Under the pieces are notes generated by a model that did not search any database, was not told the DNA's origin, and was given only the letters and a program-made list of their open reading frames with translations. A DNA stretch of 64,000 nucleotides, taken from contig NZ_CP015772.1 of NCBI RefSeq assembly GCF_001654455.1, positions 3,100,001-3,164,000 of the forward strand. Reading direction: 5' to 3'. Every line of letters starts with the position of its first letter. Within the stretch, counting starts at the first letter, position 1. Positions 25,420 through 35,558 of this stretch are shown here, piece after piece. This stretch comes from Niabella ginsenosidivorans. GTDB lineage: Bacteria > Bacteroidota > Bacteroidia > Chitinophagales > Chitinophagaceae. Made by a program: the position numbers and the translations under genes.

Positions 25420-28035
25420 CTAACCGGTAATAGCAATACCTCTCACATCAATGCTGCCATGTACCGCCCGTACACTGGCTTTTTTATTTTTATAGGACAC
25501 CGTACCAAACCCTGTTGCTGTTGCAATAAAACAGGTAAAATCACCAATCTTTGAATCCACATACAGTTTTTTTTCCACAGCATCGTACCGCAACCCTGTT
25601 AAAGCCTGTAACAGGCCGTAGCTGGACATTGCCCTTGCATACCAGTGCCCGCATTCATATTCATTAAAAGGATTACGGACACGGCCGTCATACCTTCTGC
25701 GGCATGCCCTTACAATATCAAGTCCTTTTTCCACCTCCCCCATCAACATCAAATGCGCGGCCACCTGGTATTCAATACCCGTCCATACTTCATTGCTGTA
25801 AACAAAAGGTAAAGACAGTTTTCCGCCTTTAGGCCAGGTGCATAACAATAAACCGCCTTCATTGCCCAGGGCATAAGCCGGCCGCTGCGGATTAACATGA
25901 CCTTTAAGAGTGGCCTTTAAATTATATTTATGCACGGAAAGCAGGTGGCTGGTTATTTTACTTTTGTCAACAGGATCTTCCAGTCCGCATACCGTTGCAA
26001 TCCAGCTTCCCAGTACCCCATCAGACAAACAACCTTTGCCATACTGGTACTTCGGCCCTTCCCTTTTCAATATTTCTATGGCTTCCTTTGAATAATTTCC
26101 GCCAAAAGATTGCGCCTGGGCAGGGTTCTGTGCTTTGAGGCCCTCCCACTGTATCTGCTGGAAGAAAAACTCGCCATTGAACAACCGGGTTTCCAGGAAC
26201 GCTTTCCCTTTCTTTAACAATGAGCTGTAAGCACTAACATCCTCATTCAGGAATTGCCCCATTGCTATGATGGATTGCAAAGCCCCCAGGTAAAAAGTGG
26301 TACACATAGGATCAGGGCCCCAGAATTCAATATCATAAGTATTATGATGTGGCTCCTCCAGTACGCCTTTTCCCATAGGGTCCCAGGTTGCTATACAAAA
26401 ATCAAGGCTCCGCTTTACAAGCGGATAGATCTTTCTCAGCCAGGTAGGGTTTCCGCTAATGCGCCATTCCCTGTATACTTTCATAATACCTCCCAATTGT
26501 CCGTCTGCCGCTGCATGGAAATCGTGTTTTACGGGACTGATCGGCATGTTGGCCCGAAAGGTCTGGTGCCCCTGAGCGCTCTGGTCTTCACAGAATTCTG
26601 TATTCCGCAATCCTATTTCCAGTCTTGGAAATAAATGGCAGATGGCCTGGGCATAATTCCACACATGCGTACAGGTTCCGTGGCAGCAGCCGCTTTCATC
26701 GCCACACCCTTCCCAGGCCCACATGCGGCCATCGTACTGACGCAAGACCGTAGGTGATTTTAATATGGTCAGATTGGCTGCAACAGCCTCCAATACTTCC
26801 GCAGGCAAAGTGCTGCTGTAAAATGCCTCTTTAAACAAGGTTGATTTATGTTTAAGTGCATCATACTGCTGCTTCCAGTATCCGGCTACGGCCTGCACGT
26901 CTTTAAACTTAGATGCATACCAGGGTTTGTATTTGTCTCCTGTAAATTTCGGGTAATCTTCCAGCCCGGACTCCAGCGGCGTAATGCAACATTCAGCGCT
27001 ATGGCAGTTTTCTTTTCCATCCGGGCCTTTGTCCTGTATCCGCAGATCTGATTCGGGAACATACCAGGCCATCATTATCCTTATTGTTTTACGGCCCCCG
27101 GGAGCCAATGTAAAAGGCACAAACAGGGAAGCCCCCGGCGCATCACCCTCTACCGGAGGGGTATTGCTTACTTTTCCGGCTTCTATCGTATTCCAGATCA
27201 TTGTTACGGGGTCGAACCAGCCTCCCCTGAACCAACAATAATCGACTATGGGATGCTCATTTTCCGTAGTATAAATCGCAAAGTCTGTTTTTGTGAATGG
27301 CTTATCCTTGCCTGGCTCCTGGGTAAGGATAAACCCGTTTTCCAGTTTGCGGATACCTGCTTTTTCACCCCTTGCCACAAAGTTTTTGGCATTGTAAGAA
27401 AAAACAGCTTCTATGGTTTTTGAAGATCTGTTTACAAACTGGTATTCCAGTGCGCCCACCGGCAACCCGGAATTATCCTCATCTCCCGGAATAAAGGGGC
27501 TCCAGCCGTTTATTGCTACATCTACCGGCATCTCACTGTCTTTTAACTGAACGGTACCAAAAGGGAACCTTGCTATAAATGAAGCACTGCTAAAACGGGG
27601 CAGCCCGTAGCTGGTACCACCTGCCCCGTTTCCGGTACCCCGCTGACCGAATATCTTCCATTCCGGCACCGGCCCTTCCAGCACTTTTGCCAACGGCTGG
27701 GAACCTTTAATGGCCAGGGCAGCAAATACATTCGGCTCAAAAAATATTTCCGGCCGGTTGCTGATGGACATATGCGAAACTGCGCCGGAGCCTTCGAGAC
27801 AAAACATGCCGGCCCCCAGCCCCCCAATGGGGAAAGCCACCCGGTTAAGGTATTCATCCCTGTACGGGCTGTTAAAGGCCCTGGGCGTTCCGGGCGCTTC
27901 CTTTTTTTCCTGCCGGTCGTATACAGTATTCTTCTCGCCGGGTACAACTGCACCCGCTACTCCTGATGTGACCGTGGCTAACCCGCCCAATCCTACTTTT
28001 TTCAGGAACGTTCTTCTGCTCTTATCATTATTCAT
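25420..28035 (-). CDS. GH116 family glycosidase, candidate exo-beta-D-arabinofuranosidase
   Basis: An 871-residue protein of the COG4354/GH116 family (relatives: archaeal SSO1353, human GBA2). The start at 28035 gives a twin-arginine signal (KSRRTFLKK), so it is exported folded. Residues ~50-330 are the N-terminal beta-sandwich (AFPIGGLGAGMFCLEGSGAVS); the rest is the (alpha/alpha)6 barrel. The likely nucleophile is E570 in HNTYDIEFWG and the likely acid/base D672 in CLSDGVLGSW, with CTHVWNYAQ between the domains. GH116 includes beta-glucosidases, xylosidases and N-acetylglucosaminidases, but in D-arabinan degraders GH116 removes terminal beta-D-Araf. The GH183 and GH172 neighbours favour that role. 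A longer in-frame upstream start would overlap the CobW gene and hide the signal peptide. Confidence 0.88.
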   Translation of the reverse strand: MNNDKSRRTFLKKVGLGGLATVTSGVAGAVVPGEKNTVYDRQEKKEAPGTPRAFNSPYRDEYLNRVAFPIGGLGAGMFCLEGSGAVSHMSISNRPEIFFEPNVFAALAIKGSQPLAKVLEGPVPEWKIFGQRGTGNGAGGTSYGLPRFSSASFIARFPFGTVQLKDSEMPVDVAINGWSPFIPGDEDNSGLPVGALEYQFVNRSSKTIEAVFSYNAKNFVARGEKAGIRKLENGFILTQEPGKDKPFTKTDFAIYTTENEHPIVDYCWFRGGWFDPVTMIWNTIEAGKVSNTPPVEGDAPGASLFVPFTLAPGGRKTIRIMMAWYVPESDLRIQDKGPDGKENCHSAECCITPLESGLEDYPKFTGDKYKPWYASKFKDVQAVAGYWKQQYDALKHKSTLFKEAFYSSTLPAEVLEAVAANLTILKSPTVLRQYDGRMWAWEGCGDESGCCHGTCTHVWNYAQAICHLFPRLEIGLRNTEFCEDQSAQGHQTFRANMPISPVKHDFHAAADGQLGGIMKVYREWRISGNPTWLRKIYPLVKRSLDFCIATWDPMGKGVLEEPHHNTYDIEFWGPDPMCTTFYLGALQSIIAMGQFLNEDVSAYSSLLKKGKAFLETRLFNGEFFFQQIQWEGLKAQNPAQAQSFGGNYSKEAIEILKREGPKYQYGKGCLSDGVLGSWIATVCGLEDPVDKSKITSHLLSVHKYNLKATLKGHVNPQRPAYALGNEGGLLLCTWPKGGKLSLPFVYSNEVWTGIEYQVAAHLMLMGEVEKGLDIVRACRRRYDGRVRNPFNEYECGHWYARAMSSYGLLQALTGLRYDAVEKKLYVDSKIGDFTCFIATATGFGTVSYKNKKASVRAVHGSIDVRGIAITG

Positions 28036-28069
28036 TATGCTCTTTTTTATTTTATAAATTCCGGATCGT

Positions 28070-29167
28070 TTATGCAACCACATACCGGTATTTGTGTTGG
28101 GGCCGGGGATAACCGGGGCTGAACGCCTTGCATTGCCTGATCTCATAAAACAGATCTTCGTCAATTGTTTGAGCCAGCGCTTCAAAAACAAGCTCCTTCA
28201 GTTTCCCGGGGTCTGTCTCTACCCGCGCGTTAATGGTCATTCCGGCAATATTGCCTGTTCCTGCACTGCTGCTGAACTGTAATGTATGAAGCGGCCCTGT
28301 CTGATTACCGATTATATAATCATTGCCTGTACATTCGATCAGGATCTTTATATGACCAATTGCCATTCCTCTGCCCAGTAAACTGTTCAGTTGCTGAAAA
28401 TAGCGCTTCAGCAACAGATCCCAATCCACTCCCTTTCCCTGCAATAGCACAGAAGCATTGAGCCAGCCCATTACAGCTTCTCCTTCTGCATACCTGTCAT
28501 AGTCTACATCTATGATCCTGCTTCCGGAAACAGAGCTCCCGCAAACATATTCCATCCATTCTTTCACTCCTGTTCCATTCCGGGCGCTCATTGTCAGCAC
28601 CTGCTGCTCCGGGTACATCAGTTTTAATTTTTCTGTCAATACCCCTAACCGCTCCGGCGCAATGGTATCTGTTTTGGAAACAAGTAGCACATCACTTTCT
28701 TCAAGCTGTTGCCGGTAAATATAGGCGGCTGACGGGTGCATGCCTGCTGTACCACCGTCAAGGATATTTTCCAGCTTCCCGGGATCGGCAACCACTGTAA
28801 AAGGAGCCATATCCACAACCGCCCGCATCTGTTCTTTTAGCGGCTGCAGGATAGTGGCAGAAATGTCGGTGCAGCTGCCTACCGGTTCGGCAATGATCAC
28901 ATCAATAGTTCCCTTATAATCCATCAGGCTGTTGACCACGTCAATAAACCCGCTGTAATTACAGCAAAAGCAGCTGCCACTCACTTCCTTAATAACGGTA
29001 TTGTTTTTTGCCAGAAAATGGGTATCCACCAGTTCTTCAGCCTGATCATTTGTGATCAGCCCTACGGATGCCCCTTCCGCTGTAAAAAGCGCTGAGGCCT
29101 GCTGTAGTAAAGTTGTTTTGCCGGCGCCCAGGAATCCGCCAACGAAGATCAGTCGTGTCCTTTTCAT
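28070..29167 (-). CDS. CobW-type G3E GTPase
   Basis: A 365-residue cytoplasmic P-loop GTPase of the CobW/COG0523 group. It has Walker A GFLGAGKTTL (11-20), the metal-binding CxCC motif (C66, C68, C69 in SGSCFCCN), the switch region DVIIAEPVGSCTDI and a guanine-specificity SKTD. The C-terminal CobW_C-like domain starts near 240. These proteins move metals (Zn, Co, Ni) into target proteins. Its start overlaps the stop of the channel gene upstream by four bases (ATGA), so the two are translationally coupled. A metal chaperone is unexpected inside a glycan-use operon; either an enzyme of the pathway needs a metal or it rides along. No Zur-like site was seen. Confidence 0.85.
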   Translation of the reverse strand: MKRTRLIFVGGFLGAGKTTLLQQASALFTAEGASVGLITNDQAEELVDTHFLAKNNTVIKEVSGSCFCCNYSGFIDVVNSLMDYKGTIDVIIAEPVGSCTDISATILQPLKEQMRAVVDMAPFTVVADPGKLENILDGGTAGMHPSAAYIYRQQLEESDVLLVSKTDTIAPERLGVLTEKLKLMYPEQQVLTMSARNGTGVKEWMEYVCGSSVSGSRIIDVDYDRYAEGEAVMGWLNASVLLQGKGVDWDLLLKRYFQQLNSLLGRGMAIGHIKILIECTGNDYIIGNQTGPLHTLQFSSSAGTGNIAGMTINARVETDPGKLKELVFEALAQTIDEDLFYEIRQCKAFSPGYPRPQHKYRYVVA

Positions 29168-29934
29168 TTTGAGGAATATTTTAATAAAAAATTATAGAGC
29201 AGGGCAGCCAGTGCGGAACCGCAGAACGGGGCAAAAATATACACCCAGAAAAAACCTCCGGCATTGTCCGGAAAAGCTGCCTTTCCCCAGCCTGTAAAGA
29301 AAGAAACCAGTCTTGGACCAAAATCCCTTGCAGGATTAAAGCCGGCCTGTGTTACAGATGCAAAAAGGCAGATCAACACTGCTAACCCAGCCCCTATATA
29401 CAGCGCAGCCAATTTTGATCCGCCGTCCTTATCGCTCTGCTTACGGCTTACTGTAAGAATAATGGCTGTTAATAAAAAGGTACCGGCGGCCTCTGCTGCC
29501 ATTGCAGATAAAACAGGATGTGGTGCATAAAACTCTCCGAACATGCGGGCTGTAACCACTGATTCATATGTACCTCTTGTAATATGACGCATGGCTTCAT
29601 ACTTTTGAATAGCATTTCCCAACACCATATGCAAAACGATGCCGGCCATAACCGAGCCCGCCAACTGGGCGCCAAAATACATTGCCAGCTTGTTTTTCTG
29701 AAAATTTCCGGTGATGCTCATTGCAAGGCTTACGGCCGGATTAAAATGAGCACTGCATACAGACCGAACTGCATAAATTGCAATGACAACGCCACATCCC
29801 CATACTGCTGCAATAGCAATAATGTTGGGCAGCCAGTTAAACAAAATGGATACAGCAACAGCGCCGCATCCTAAAAAAACCAGGATAAATGTACCGGCAG
29901 CTTCTCCTGAAAATTCTTTAAACGCGCTGTTCAT
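29164..29934 (-). CDS. MIP-family channel, glycerol-facilitator type
   Basis: A 256-residue inner-membrane channel with six helices. The two half-helix motifs are N65-P66-A67 (HFNPAVS) and N200-P201-A202 in GFNPARDFGPR. The Asp after the second NPAR is typical of GlpF-type channels, which pass glycerol and small polyols; water channels usually have Ser there. In this locus it might pass a polyol or glycerol product released from the substrate, or serve as an osmotic valve; sequence alone does not decide. It overlaps the CobW gene by four bases and follows the thioredoxin-like gene by 27. Confidence 0.9.
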   Translation of the reverse strand: MNSAFKEFSGEAAGTFILVFLGCGAVAVSILFNWLPNIIAIAAVWGCGVVIAIYAVRSVCSAHFNPAVSLAMSITGNFQKNKLAMYFGAQLAGSVMAGIVLHMVLGNAIQKYEAMRHITRGTYESVVTARMFGEFYAPHPVLSAMAAEAAGTFLLTAIILTVSRKQSDKDGGSKLAALYIGAGLAVLICLFASVTQAGFNPARDFGPRLVSFFTGWGKAAFPDNAGGFFWVYIFAPFCGSALAALLYNFLLKYSSK

Positions 29935-29961
29935 ACAATAAGGATTTTAATATATCTATGT

Positions 29962-30435
29962 TTATATCTGATGCACCATTGCTTCAGGGGCCAATTTATC
30001 CGATATAATTTTTATTAACTTCCCCTGCCTGCTGAACAATGCTACAAAAGGGAATCGTTGTATCTGATAATATTGCTGTACAACAAATGTATATCCTTCC
30101 GATCCGATTTTTATATTCGGATAAGCAGACAGATGGTATGAATCAGCAAATGCCTTCACTTCCCTTATATGCTCATAGGAGATCAGCACTACCTGCTTAT
30201 CTTTCCATCTGTTCCTGTTCTGCAATAACGCCGCAACAAATTCTTTACAATGATCACATGTAGGTGAAAAATAAATCAGGAGTAACGGTCTGTTCTTCTC
30301 TATCTGCTGATACGTAAATCCGGTCCCATCCACAAGCCTTATTTTAAAGGGCGGGATACCGGTTCGCGTACCCTGACAAAAAGCAGTGCCTGACAAGCCA
30401 AAGCAAAACAATAAACACAATAAATATTTCAGCAT
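29962..30435 (-). CDS. Thioredoxin-like (TlpA-type) exported protein
   Basis: A 157-residue protein with a Sec signal (~1-21) and a thioredoxin fold. The redox motif is CDHC (C60, C63) in YFSPTCDHCKEF, with the cis-Pro block RFPFVALF later. It probably works in the periplasm, reducing or isomerising disulfides. It sits 16 bases after SusD1 in the operon. Thioredoxin-like genes are often found beside Sus genes in Chitinophagaceae, but a specific client is not known. Confidence 0.85.
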   Translation of the reverse strand: MLKYLLCLLFCFGLSGTAFCQGTRTGIPPFKIRLVDGTGFTYQQIEKNRPLLLIYFSPTCDHCKEFVAALLQNRNRWKDKQVVLISYEHIREVKAFADSYHLSAYPNIKIGSEGYTFVVQQYYQIQRFPFVALFSRQGKLIKIISDKLAPEAMVHQI

Positions 30436-30451
30436 GCTGGAAAATATTCAG

Positions 30452-32197
30452 TTAGTAACCCGGGTTCTGCTTGTATACACCAAACGAATAATTCATCTGA
30501 GGCTGCGGAATCGGCATAAACTCATCACGCCCCGGAGTAAATTTACCATCCTTCAGCCAGGATCTGCCGCGCGGATATTCTTTGGCAAAATAAGCGTTCA
30601 GCGTGGATGCCGCTATTCCCCACCGGACGAGATCGTACCATCTTACACCCTCCATGGCAAACTCCAGCCGGTTTTCAAACATCAATGCCTTCCAGGCAAA
30701 CTCATTCGTCCAGTTACAATTTACTCCATTCTGGTATAAACTGATATTGTAAGGTAAGGTGAGTGCGCCATTGGCAAATTTCAGTCTTCCCGTACTGTTT
30801 GCAGCCCGCTGCCGGATCGAGTTGATGATGGGCAATGCCTCCAGCTCTCTTCCCAGCCTGATCAGTATCTCCGCTTTCTGAAGGAGGACCCTGTCGTATC
30901 GTATGGCAATTTCATTCTTGGAATTCCACATCCAGAACAGGTTTACAAGACCGGGAGAATTGGATTCCACGTTTTCTTTTAACGAATTAAAATAACCATA
31001 ATTCGCCGGGTCCCGCGATCCGCTGCTGTCAAACAATAAGTTCTGCTGGTATTTCCAGGGCAGGCCCGGTATGGCTACGGTATGACTGATACGTGGATCC
31101 CATTTATTATTAGAGAAGTAGGTTTTTTTGTTTTTATCAGTAATTTCTTCTTCATTAAAATCATCAAACATCGGGATGCCTTTTGCATCTGTTTTAAACG
31201 CATTTACCATGTTATAGGAAGCTTTATGAAAATCGCAGCAGCTAAAGTATGGCGGCCACCAGGGTTCATTTAATGCTGTACCTCCATTTAAATTTCCATT
31301 GGGAGTACCATCACTGTGCGAATATTGCCATTCAAAGATCGATTCGGGCGATTTGTTATCATAATCAAAAAGAAAGTTGATGGCATAATCCGGTGCCAGG
31401 CTGTATTTACCGCTGTTGATGATACCATCGGCAATGGGTAATGCCTTGGTCAGCGTTTCTTTGTTTATATTCACCACCTTATTACTCATATCCTGTTCAT
31501 AAGCCATCCACATCAGGCATTCCAGCATCAATGCCTGTGCTGCATACTTGGTAGCACGACCCACTTCATCTTGTTTTTCCGGCAAGTCTTTGGCTGCTGC
31601 TTCAAAATCATTGTAAATATTTTGCCAGATAGCAAGGTCATTCGTAGCTCCATCGGGCCGGTTAGGCACTTTCTTAATATCGTCTACTGAAACCGTTTCA
31701 TCAAAATAAGGGATCCACTTATACCAGCGCTTCAGATTCAGGAAAAAATAACCCCGTAAAAATCTCACTTCGGCAATTCTTTGTTGTTTTAAAGGATAAT
31801 CCGATTCATTAAGGCTATTAAGCGCTGTTAATGCATGATTACAACGTGAAACGCCTTCGTATTCTGCATACCAGATGCCATCATTATTGCCGGTAGCTGC
31901 ATTGTTTAATGAAAACACCTCCCATTGGTACCAGGGCAACTGATCTCCAATACCCCCGCCACCTTTATAAGAGTCATCCGATTTAATATCGGCCAGCCAG
32001 GGGCTCATACGGGCATTAATAGTACCTTCGTGTGGCAACCAGGCATATGCTGCCAACACCAGCCCATCTACCTTATCAGCAGTGCTCACATTTGCTTCGG
32101 TAATAGCACCTTGCGGTGTTACCTCTAAAAATTTTTTACAACTACCTGCTGAAAAAATAATTATTGAAAATAATATATAACGTTTGATCTTGTTCAT
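30452..32197 (-). CDS. SusD/RagB family glycan-binding lipoprotein (pair 1)
   Basis: A 581-residue surface lipoprotein (lipobox SAGSC, then KKFLEVTPQG, the classic SusD start). It has the helical TPR scaffold and a family-typical C-terminus with MEGVRWYDLVRWG and FMPIPQPQMN. SusD lids the SusC transporter and captures oligosaccharides. The gene follows SusC1 by 42 bases. Its cargo is probably D-arabinan oligosaccharides, inferred from GH116 and GH183 in the same operon. Confidence 0.95.
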   Translation of the reverse strand: MNKIKRYILFSIIIFSAGSCKKFLEVTPQGAITEANVSTADKVDGLVLAAYAWLPHEGTINARMSPWLADIKSDDSYKGGGGIGDQLPWYQWEVFSLNNAATGNNDGIWYAEYEGVSRCNHALTALNSLNESDYPLKQQRIAEVRFLRGYFFLNLKRWYKWIPYFDETVSVDDIKKVPNRPDGATNDLAIWQNIYNDFEAAAKDLPEKQDEVGRATKYAAQALMLECLMWMAYEQDMSNKVVNINKETLTKALPIADGIINSGKYSLAPDYAINFLFDYDNKSPESIFEWQYSHSDGTPNGNLNGGTALNEPWWPPYFSCCDFHKASYNMVNAFKTDAKGIPMFDDFNEEEITDKNKKTYFSNNKWDPRISHTVAIPGLPWKYQQNLLFDSSGSRDPANYGYFNSLKENVESNSPGLVNLFWMWNSKNEIAIRYDRVLLQKAEILIRLGRELEALPIINSIRQRAANSTGRLKFANGALTLPYNISLYQNGVNCNWTNEFAWKALMFENRLEFAMEGVRWYDLVRWGIAASTLNAYFAKEYPRGRSWLKDGKFTPGRDEFMPIPQPQMNYSFGVYKQNPGY

Positions 32198-32239
32198 CTT
32201 CTTAATTTTTATTTGTGGCTCAAAATATTTTGCAATAAC

Positions 32240-35200
32240 TTAAAAAGATATTTGAATACCTGCCTTAAAGATCCTTGGAATGACATAGGGATTGGCATAA
32301 TCATTACCCTCGGGATTTTCAGGGTCGGGCCCCGTAAATTTCTTACTCTTGATCATCAATACATTTTGTCCCATCACAAACAGGTATAAATGGTCTAAGC
32401 TGATCTTTGAAATGAGTGATTTTGGGAAATTATATCCCAATTGAACATTCCTGAGTTTGACATACTGGCCGGGCTCAATAAAATAAGTAGAAGTTCTCAG
32501 CTCATCATTTGAATTATTCCAGGAAAGCGCCGGAATGGTAGAGCTTGTGTTGGCGGGCGTCCAGGCATCCAGCACCCGGGTAGGGTGATTAAACCCGTTT
32601 TGCACCCACACATTCCAGAAATCACTATAACTTTTCCAACCGTTATAAACTTTCACACCCGCCACGCCCTGCCAGAACATCGAAAAATCGAAGTTTTTAT
32701 AGGCCAGGTTTACATTAAGCCCAAATTCAAACTTTGGCCGGTTGCCATTACTGATCCAGACACGGTCATAGTCGTAATCAATCTTACCGTCTGGTTTCCC
32801 ATCCGGCCCGGAAATATCTTTATAACGTATCCTGCCAATGCCTTTGCCTGGCTGGTCAGGGCCGTTATCCACTTCCTGCTGGTTTTGGTACAATCCATCC
32901 GTTACAAACCCATATACAGATCCCCATTGATGGCCTGCAATTCCATCCTGCTTTTGCGCCGTACCACCATAGATATATGTTACGGAAGCCGGCAAATCAT
33001 TTACCATATTCCGATTATAAGAAACATTGCCTGCCAACTGATACCTAAAATCCTTATTTGCTGCACTATTATAAGCAAGCGTTAGCTCCACCCCACTATT
33101 GGTCATATTAGCTGCGTTAATATTTTGATATCCTCCTTCTCCAATGGTACCCAAATAAGGAGGTGTTATCAACATTCCGTACGTGTATTTGCGATAAAAA
33201 TCCAAAGCACCCGTCAGTGTTTGATGCAGTAATCCGAAATCCAAACCAATATCAGCTTGGGTAGTTGTTTCCCATTTTAAATTTGGATTTTCAGTTTGTA
33301 ATTTGTAAAATCCCGATGGCAGATTGCCTGTTTCATTACCACCAATGGCATAAGAAGTAAAATTATAATTCACACCATAAAAAGCATATTTATTAAGTGA
33401 GTTAATATTTGAAAGGGTGCCGTTTTTCCCCCAACTGGCCCTTAGCTTTAAATCAGAAAGCACATTATTATCCTTCAAAAAATCTTCCTGGCTGATGCGC
33501 CATCCGGCAGAAATAGCCGGAAATAATGCATAAGGGTTATTGGAACCAAATTTTGAGGATCCATCATACCGTACAGAACCGGATAATAAATACTTTGAGT
33601 TAAAAGAATAATTAAATTTTCCAAAATAGGATAATAAGTTGTATTTATCTCCGCCACCTGCCACACTCATATTTCCTGTTGCTGTTCCTGCATAGGCAAA
33701 ATCATAATTTTCAAAAGCCAGCCCCTGGCGGTTCGCGGTCATATTTTCTGAAACATATTTGTTAGCATCTATACCTGCTACCGCATCTAAACTATGTTTG
33801 TTTTTTCTCAGGCTATAATTTAAGGTATTGGCCCAGTCAAAAGCAGCTTCCCTCCAATACCATTGATCTACACTATTGATATTGTTGACCTTTCCTCCTC
33901 CTTCCTGAAAGGTAAACTGTATATTACGATGATAGCCATCTGTATAAATCAGCCCTAACTGGGTACGAAACACAAAATCCTTAAGAAACCGGATGCTGGC
34001 ATGTACATCACCTATCAATTTATTATAGTTATTTCCATTATCTTTATTCAGCGTCAGTTCACGCACCGGGTTCCAGTAATCATCCATACCAAGGGCTACA
34101 GCAGAACCACCCCAGCCACCAGTAGTAGTATGCACAGGTATGATGGGCGGTTCTATCAACGCCTGATGCATTTGGTTATTATTACGTTCTATCAAATGCG
34201 AGGCCTCAAAGTTTTCACCAATGATAATTCTGTTATTCAGCAATTTATATTCCGTATTTACCCGTGCAGTAAACCGTTTAAATCCGGTGTAAATCTGTGT
34301 TCCCTGATTTTCGGTATAATTCAGCGAAAACAAAGAGGTGGCTTTTTCGCTGCCGCTTGAAACCGTCAGCTGATGATTTTGCTGCAGCCCCCGCTGCGAA
34401 ATGGCATCCAGCCAATTGGTATTGGCCGAGGGCATGGTGGAATCTGCATTCAGGTATTGAATAGGGTTTACTTTGTCCAAGACGGGGATTCCGTTGGCAT
34501 CTTTATGCCAGTCATATTTGTATATTCTTGTGGAAGTATTGGGATCCAGTCCTGTGTTTACCGCCGCCTGCCACATTGCCTGGCCGTACTGTAAGGTATT
34601 CAGCATCTGGGGTTTATTATTAAATTCGGCAAACCCCATAGTCGTGCTGTAATCTATTTTTGTTCTGCCTGCCCTGCCTTTTTTTGTTTCTATCAAAATA
34701 ACGCCGGCCCCGCCCTGGGTGCCATAAATACTGGCCGAGTAAGCATCTTTTAAAACCAGTATTGAAGCAATATTTTCCGGATTCAGATCTCTTAAATTCA
34801 TATAGGAGGGCATTCCATCTATTACTATAAGAGGAGATGTATTTCCAATATTGGTTATACCTCTTAGTTGTACCCCTACATTGCCGGTAGGATTACCATC
34901 TGTAGTAATGTGCAAGCCGGGTACCACTCCCTGCAGCGATTGCAGCACATTGGTAACGCCCTGCCCCTTGGTGAGCTCTTTGGAAGTGACCATTGATACG
35001 GAACCTGTAAGATCAGCCTTTCGCTGCATCATGTACCCGGTGTTTACCACTACTTCTTCCAGTTGCCGGCCTGCTTCATCAGGCAGCAATGTTATAATAA
35101 CCGTTCGCTGGTTCCCGGGAGCCACATGCTGTGTCTGATATCCCACAAAGGATATTTCGAGGGTATCCTGTGCATTATTCATTTCAATTATAAAATTGCC

Positions 35201-35479
35201 GCTCCGGTCTGTCACGTTACTTTTAGAGTCCGATCGTAATACTTTTACAGTAGCGCCAGGTATGGGTTTGTTTGCCTCATCCTTTACGGTACCATGCAGC
35301 ACCCAGCTGTTTCCCGGAATCGTATCCTGCAAATAAACACTTTCAAAAAAGCCCCTTGTCTTAAGCCTGTGGCTGCCATAGGCAGCATTGCATAGCAGGG
35401 AGCTATAAAAAATCCATACAGCAAAAAAGCAGCATTGCCATAGAGCATACCTGAGTGGATTGTTTTTTTTGGGATTCAT
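32240..35479 (-). CDS. SusC/RagA family TonB-dependent transporter (pair 1)
   Basis: A 1079-residue outer-membrane transporter. After a signal region (~1-33) comes a carboxypeptidase-regulatory-like domain (~60-130, LHGTVKDEANKPIPGATVKV), then the plug (~140-270) with LRGITNIGNTSPLIVIDGMP, and the 22-strand barrel ending in Phe (KAGIQISF). It imports oligosaccharides with SusD and TonB energy. It heads the operon SusC1-SusD1-thioredoxin-like-channel-CobW-GH116-GH183. Two copies of the LacI-type operator lie 65 and 237 bases upstream of its start. Confidence 0.96.
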   Translation of the reverse strand: MNPKKNNPLRYALWQCCFFAVWIFYSSLLCNAAYGSHRLKTRGFFESVYLQDTIPGNSWVLHGTVKDEANKPIPGATVKVLRSDSKSNVTDRSGNFIIEMNNAQDTLEISFVGYQTQHVAPGNQRTVIITLLPDEAGRQLEEVVVNTGYMMQRKADLTGSVSMVTSKELTKGQGVTNVLQSLQGVVPGLHITTDGNPTGNVGVQLRGITNIGNTSPLIVIDGMPSYMNLRDLNPENIASILVLKDAYSASIYGTQGGAGVILIETKKGRAGRTKIDYSTTMGFAEFNNKPQMLNTLQYGQAMWQAAVNTGLDPNTSTRIYKYDWHKDANGIPVLDKVNPIQYLNADSTMPSANTNWLDAISQRGLQQNHQLTVSSGSEKATSLFSLNYTENQGTQIYTGFKRFTARVNTEYKLLNNRIIIGENFEASHLIERNNNQMHQALIEPPIIPVHTTTGGWGGSAVALGMDDYWNPVRELTLNKDNGNNYNKLIGDVHASIRFLKDFVFRTQLGLIYTDGYHRNIQFTFQEGGGKVNNINSVDQWYWREAAFDWANTLNYSLRKNKHSLDAVAGIDANKYVSENMTANRQGLAFENYDFAYAGTATGNMSVAGGGDKYNLLSYFGKFNYSFNSKYLLSGSVRYDGSSKFGSNNPYALFPAISAGWRISQEDFLKDNNVLSDLKLRASWGKNGTLSNINSLNKYAFYGVNYNFTSYAIGGNETGNLPSGFYKLQTENPNLKWETTTQADIGLDFGLLHQTLTGALDFYRKYTYGMLITPPYLGTIGEGGYQNINAANMTNSGVELTLAYNSAANKDFRYQLAGNVSYNRNMVNDLPASVTYIYGGTAQKQDGIAGHQWGSVYGFVTDGLYQNQQEVDNGPDQPGKGIGRIRYKDISGPDGKPDGKIDYDYDRVWISNGNRPKFEFGLNVNLAYKNFDFSMFWQGVAGVKVYNGWKSYSDFWNVWVQNGFNHPTRVLDAWTPANTSSTIPALSWNNSNDELRTSTYFIEPGQYVKLRNVQLGYNFPKSLISKISLDHLYLFVMGQNVLMIKSKKFTGPDPENPEGNDYANPYVIPRIFKAGIQISF

Positions 35480-35543
35480 GACATATAATTAAAATAAATA
35501 AAAAAGCAACCTTCATTATAAGACGTCTTTACAACATCCATAG

Positions 35544-35558
35544 CTTAATCGTTTAAAC
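35544..35558. promoter_or_regulatory. LacI-type operator, SusC1 proximal
   Basis: CTTAATCGTTTAAAC, a near-palindrome with a central CG as expected for LacI/GalR proteins. It is identical to the copy at 35716-35730 and close to the sites before both GH172 genes. It lies 65 bases before the SusC1 start. Confidence 0.75.
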
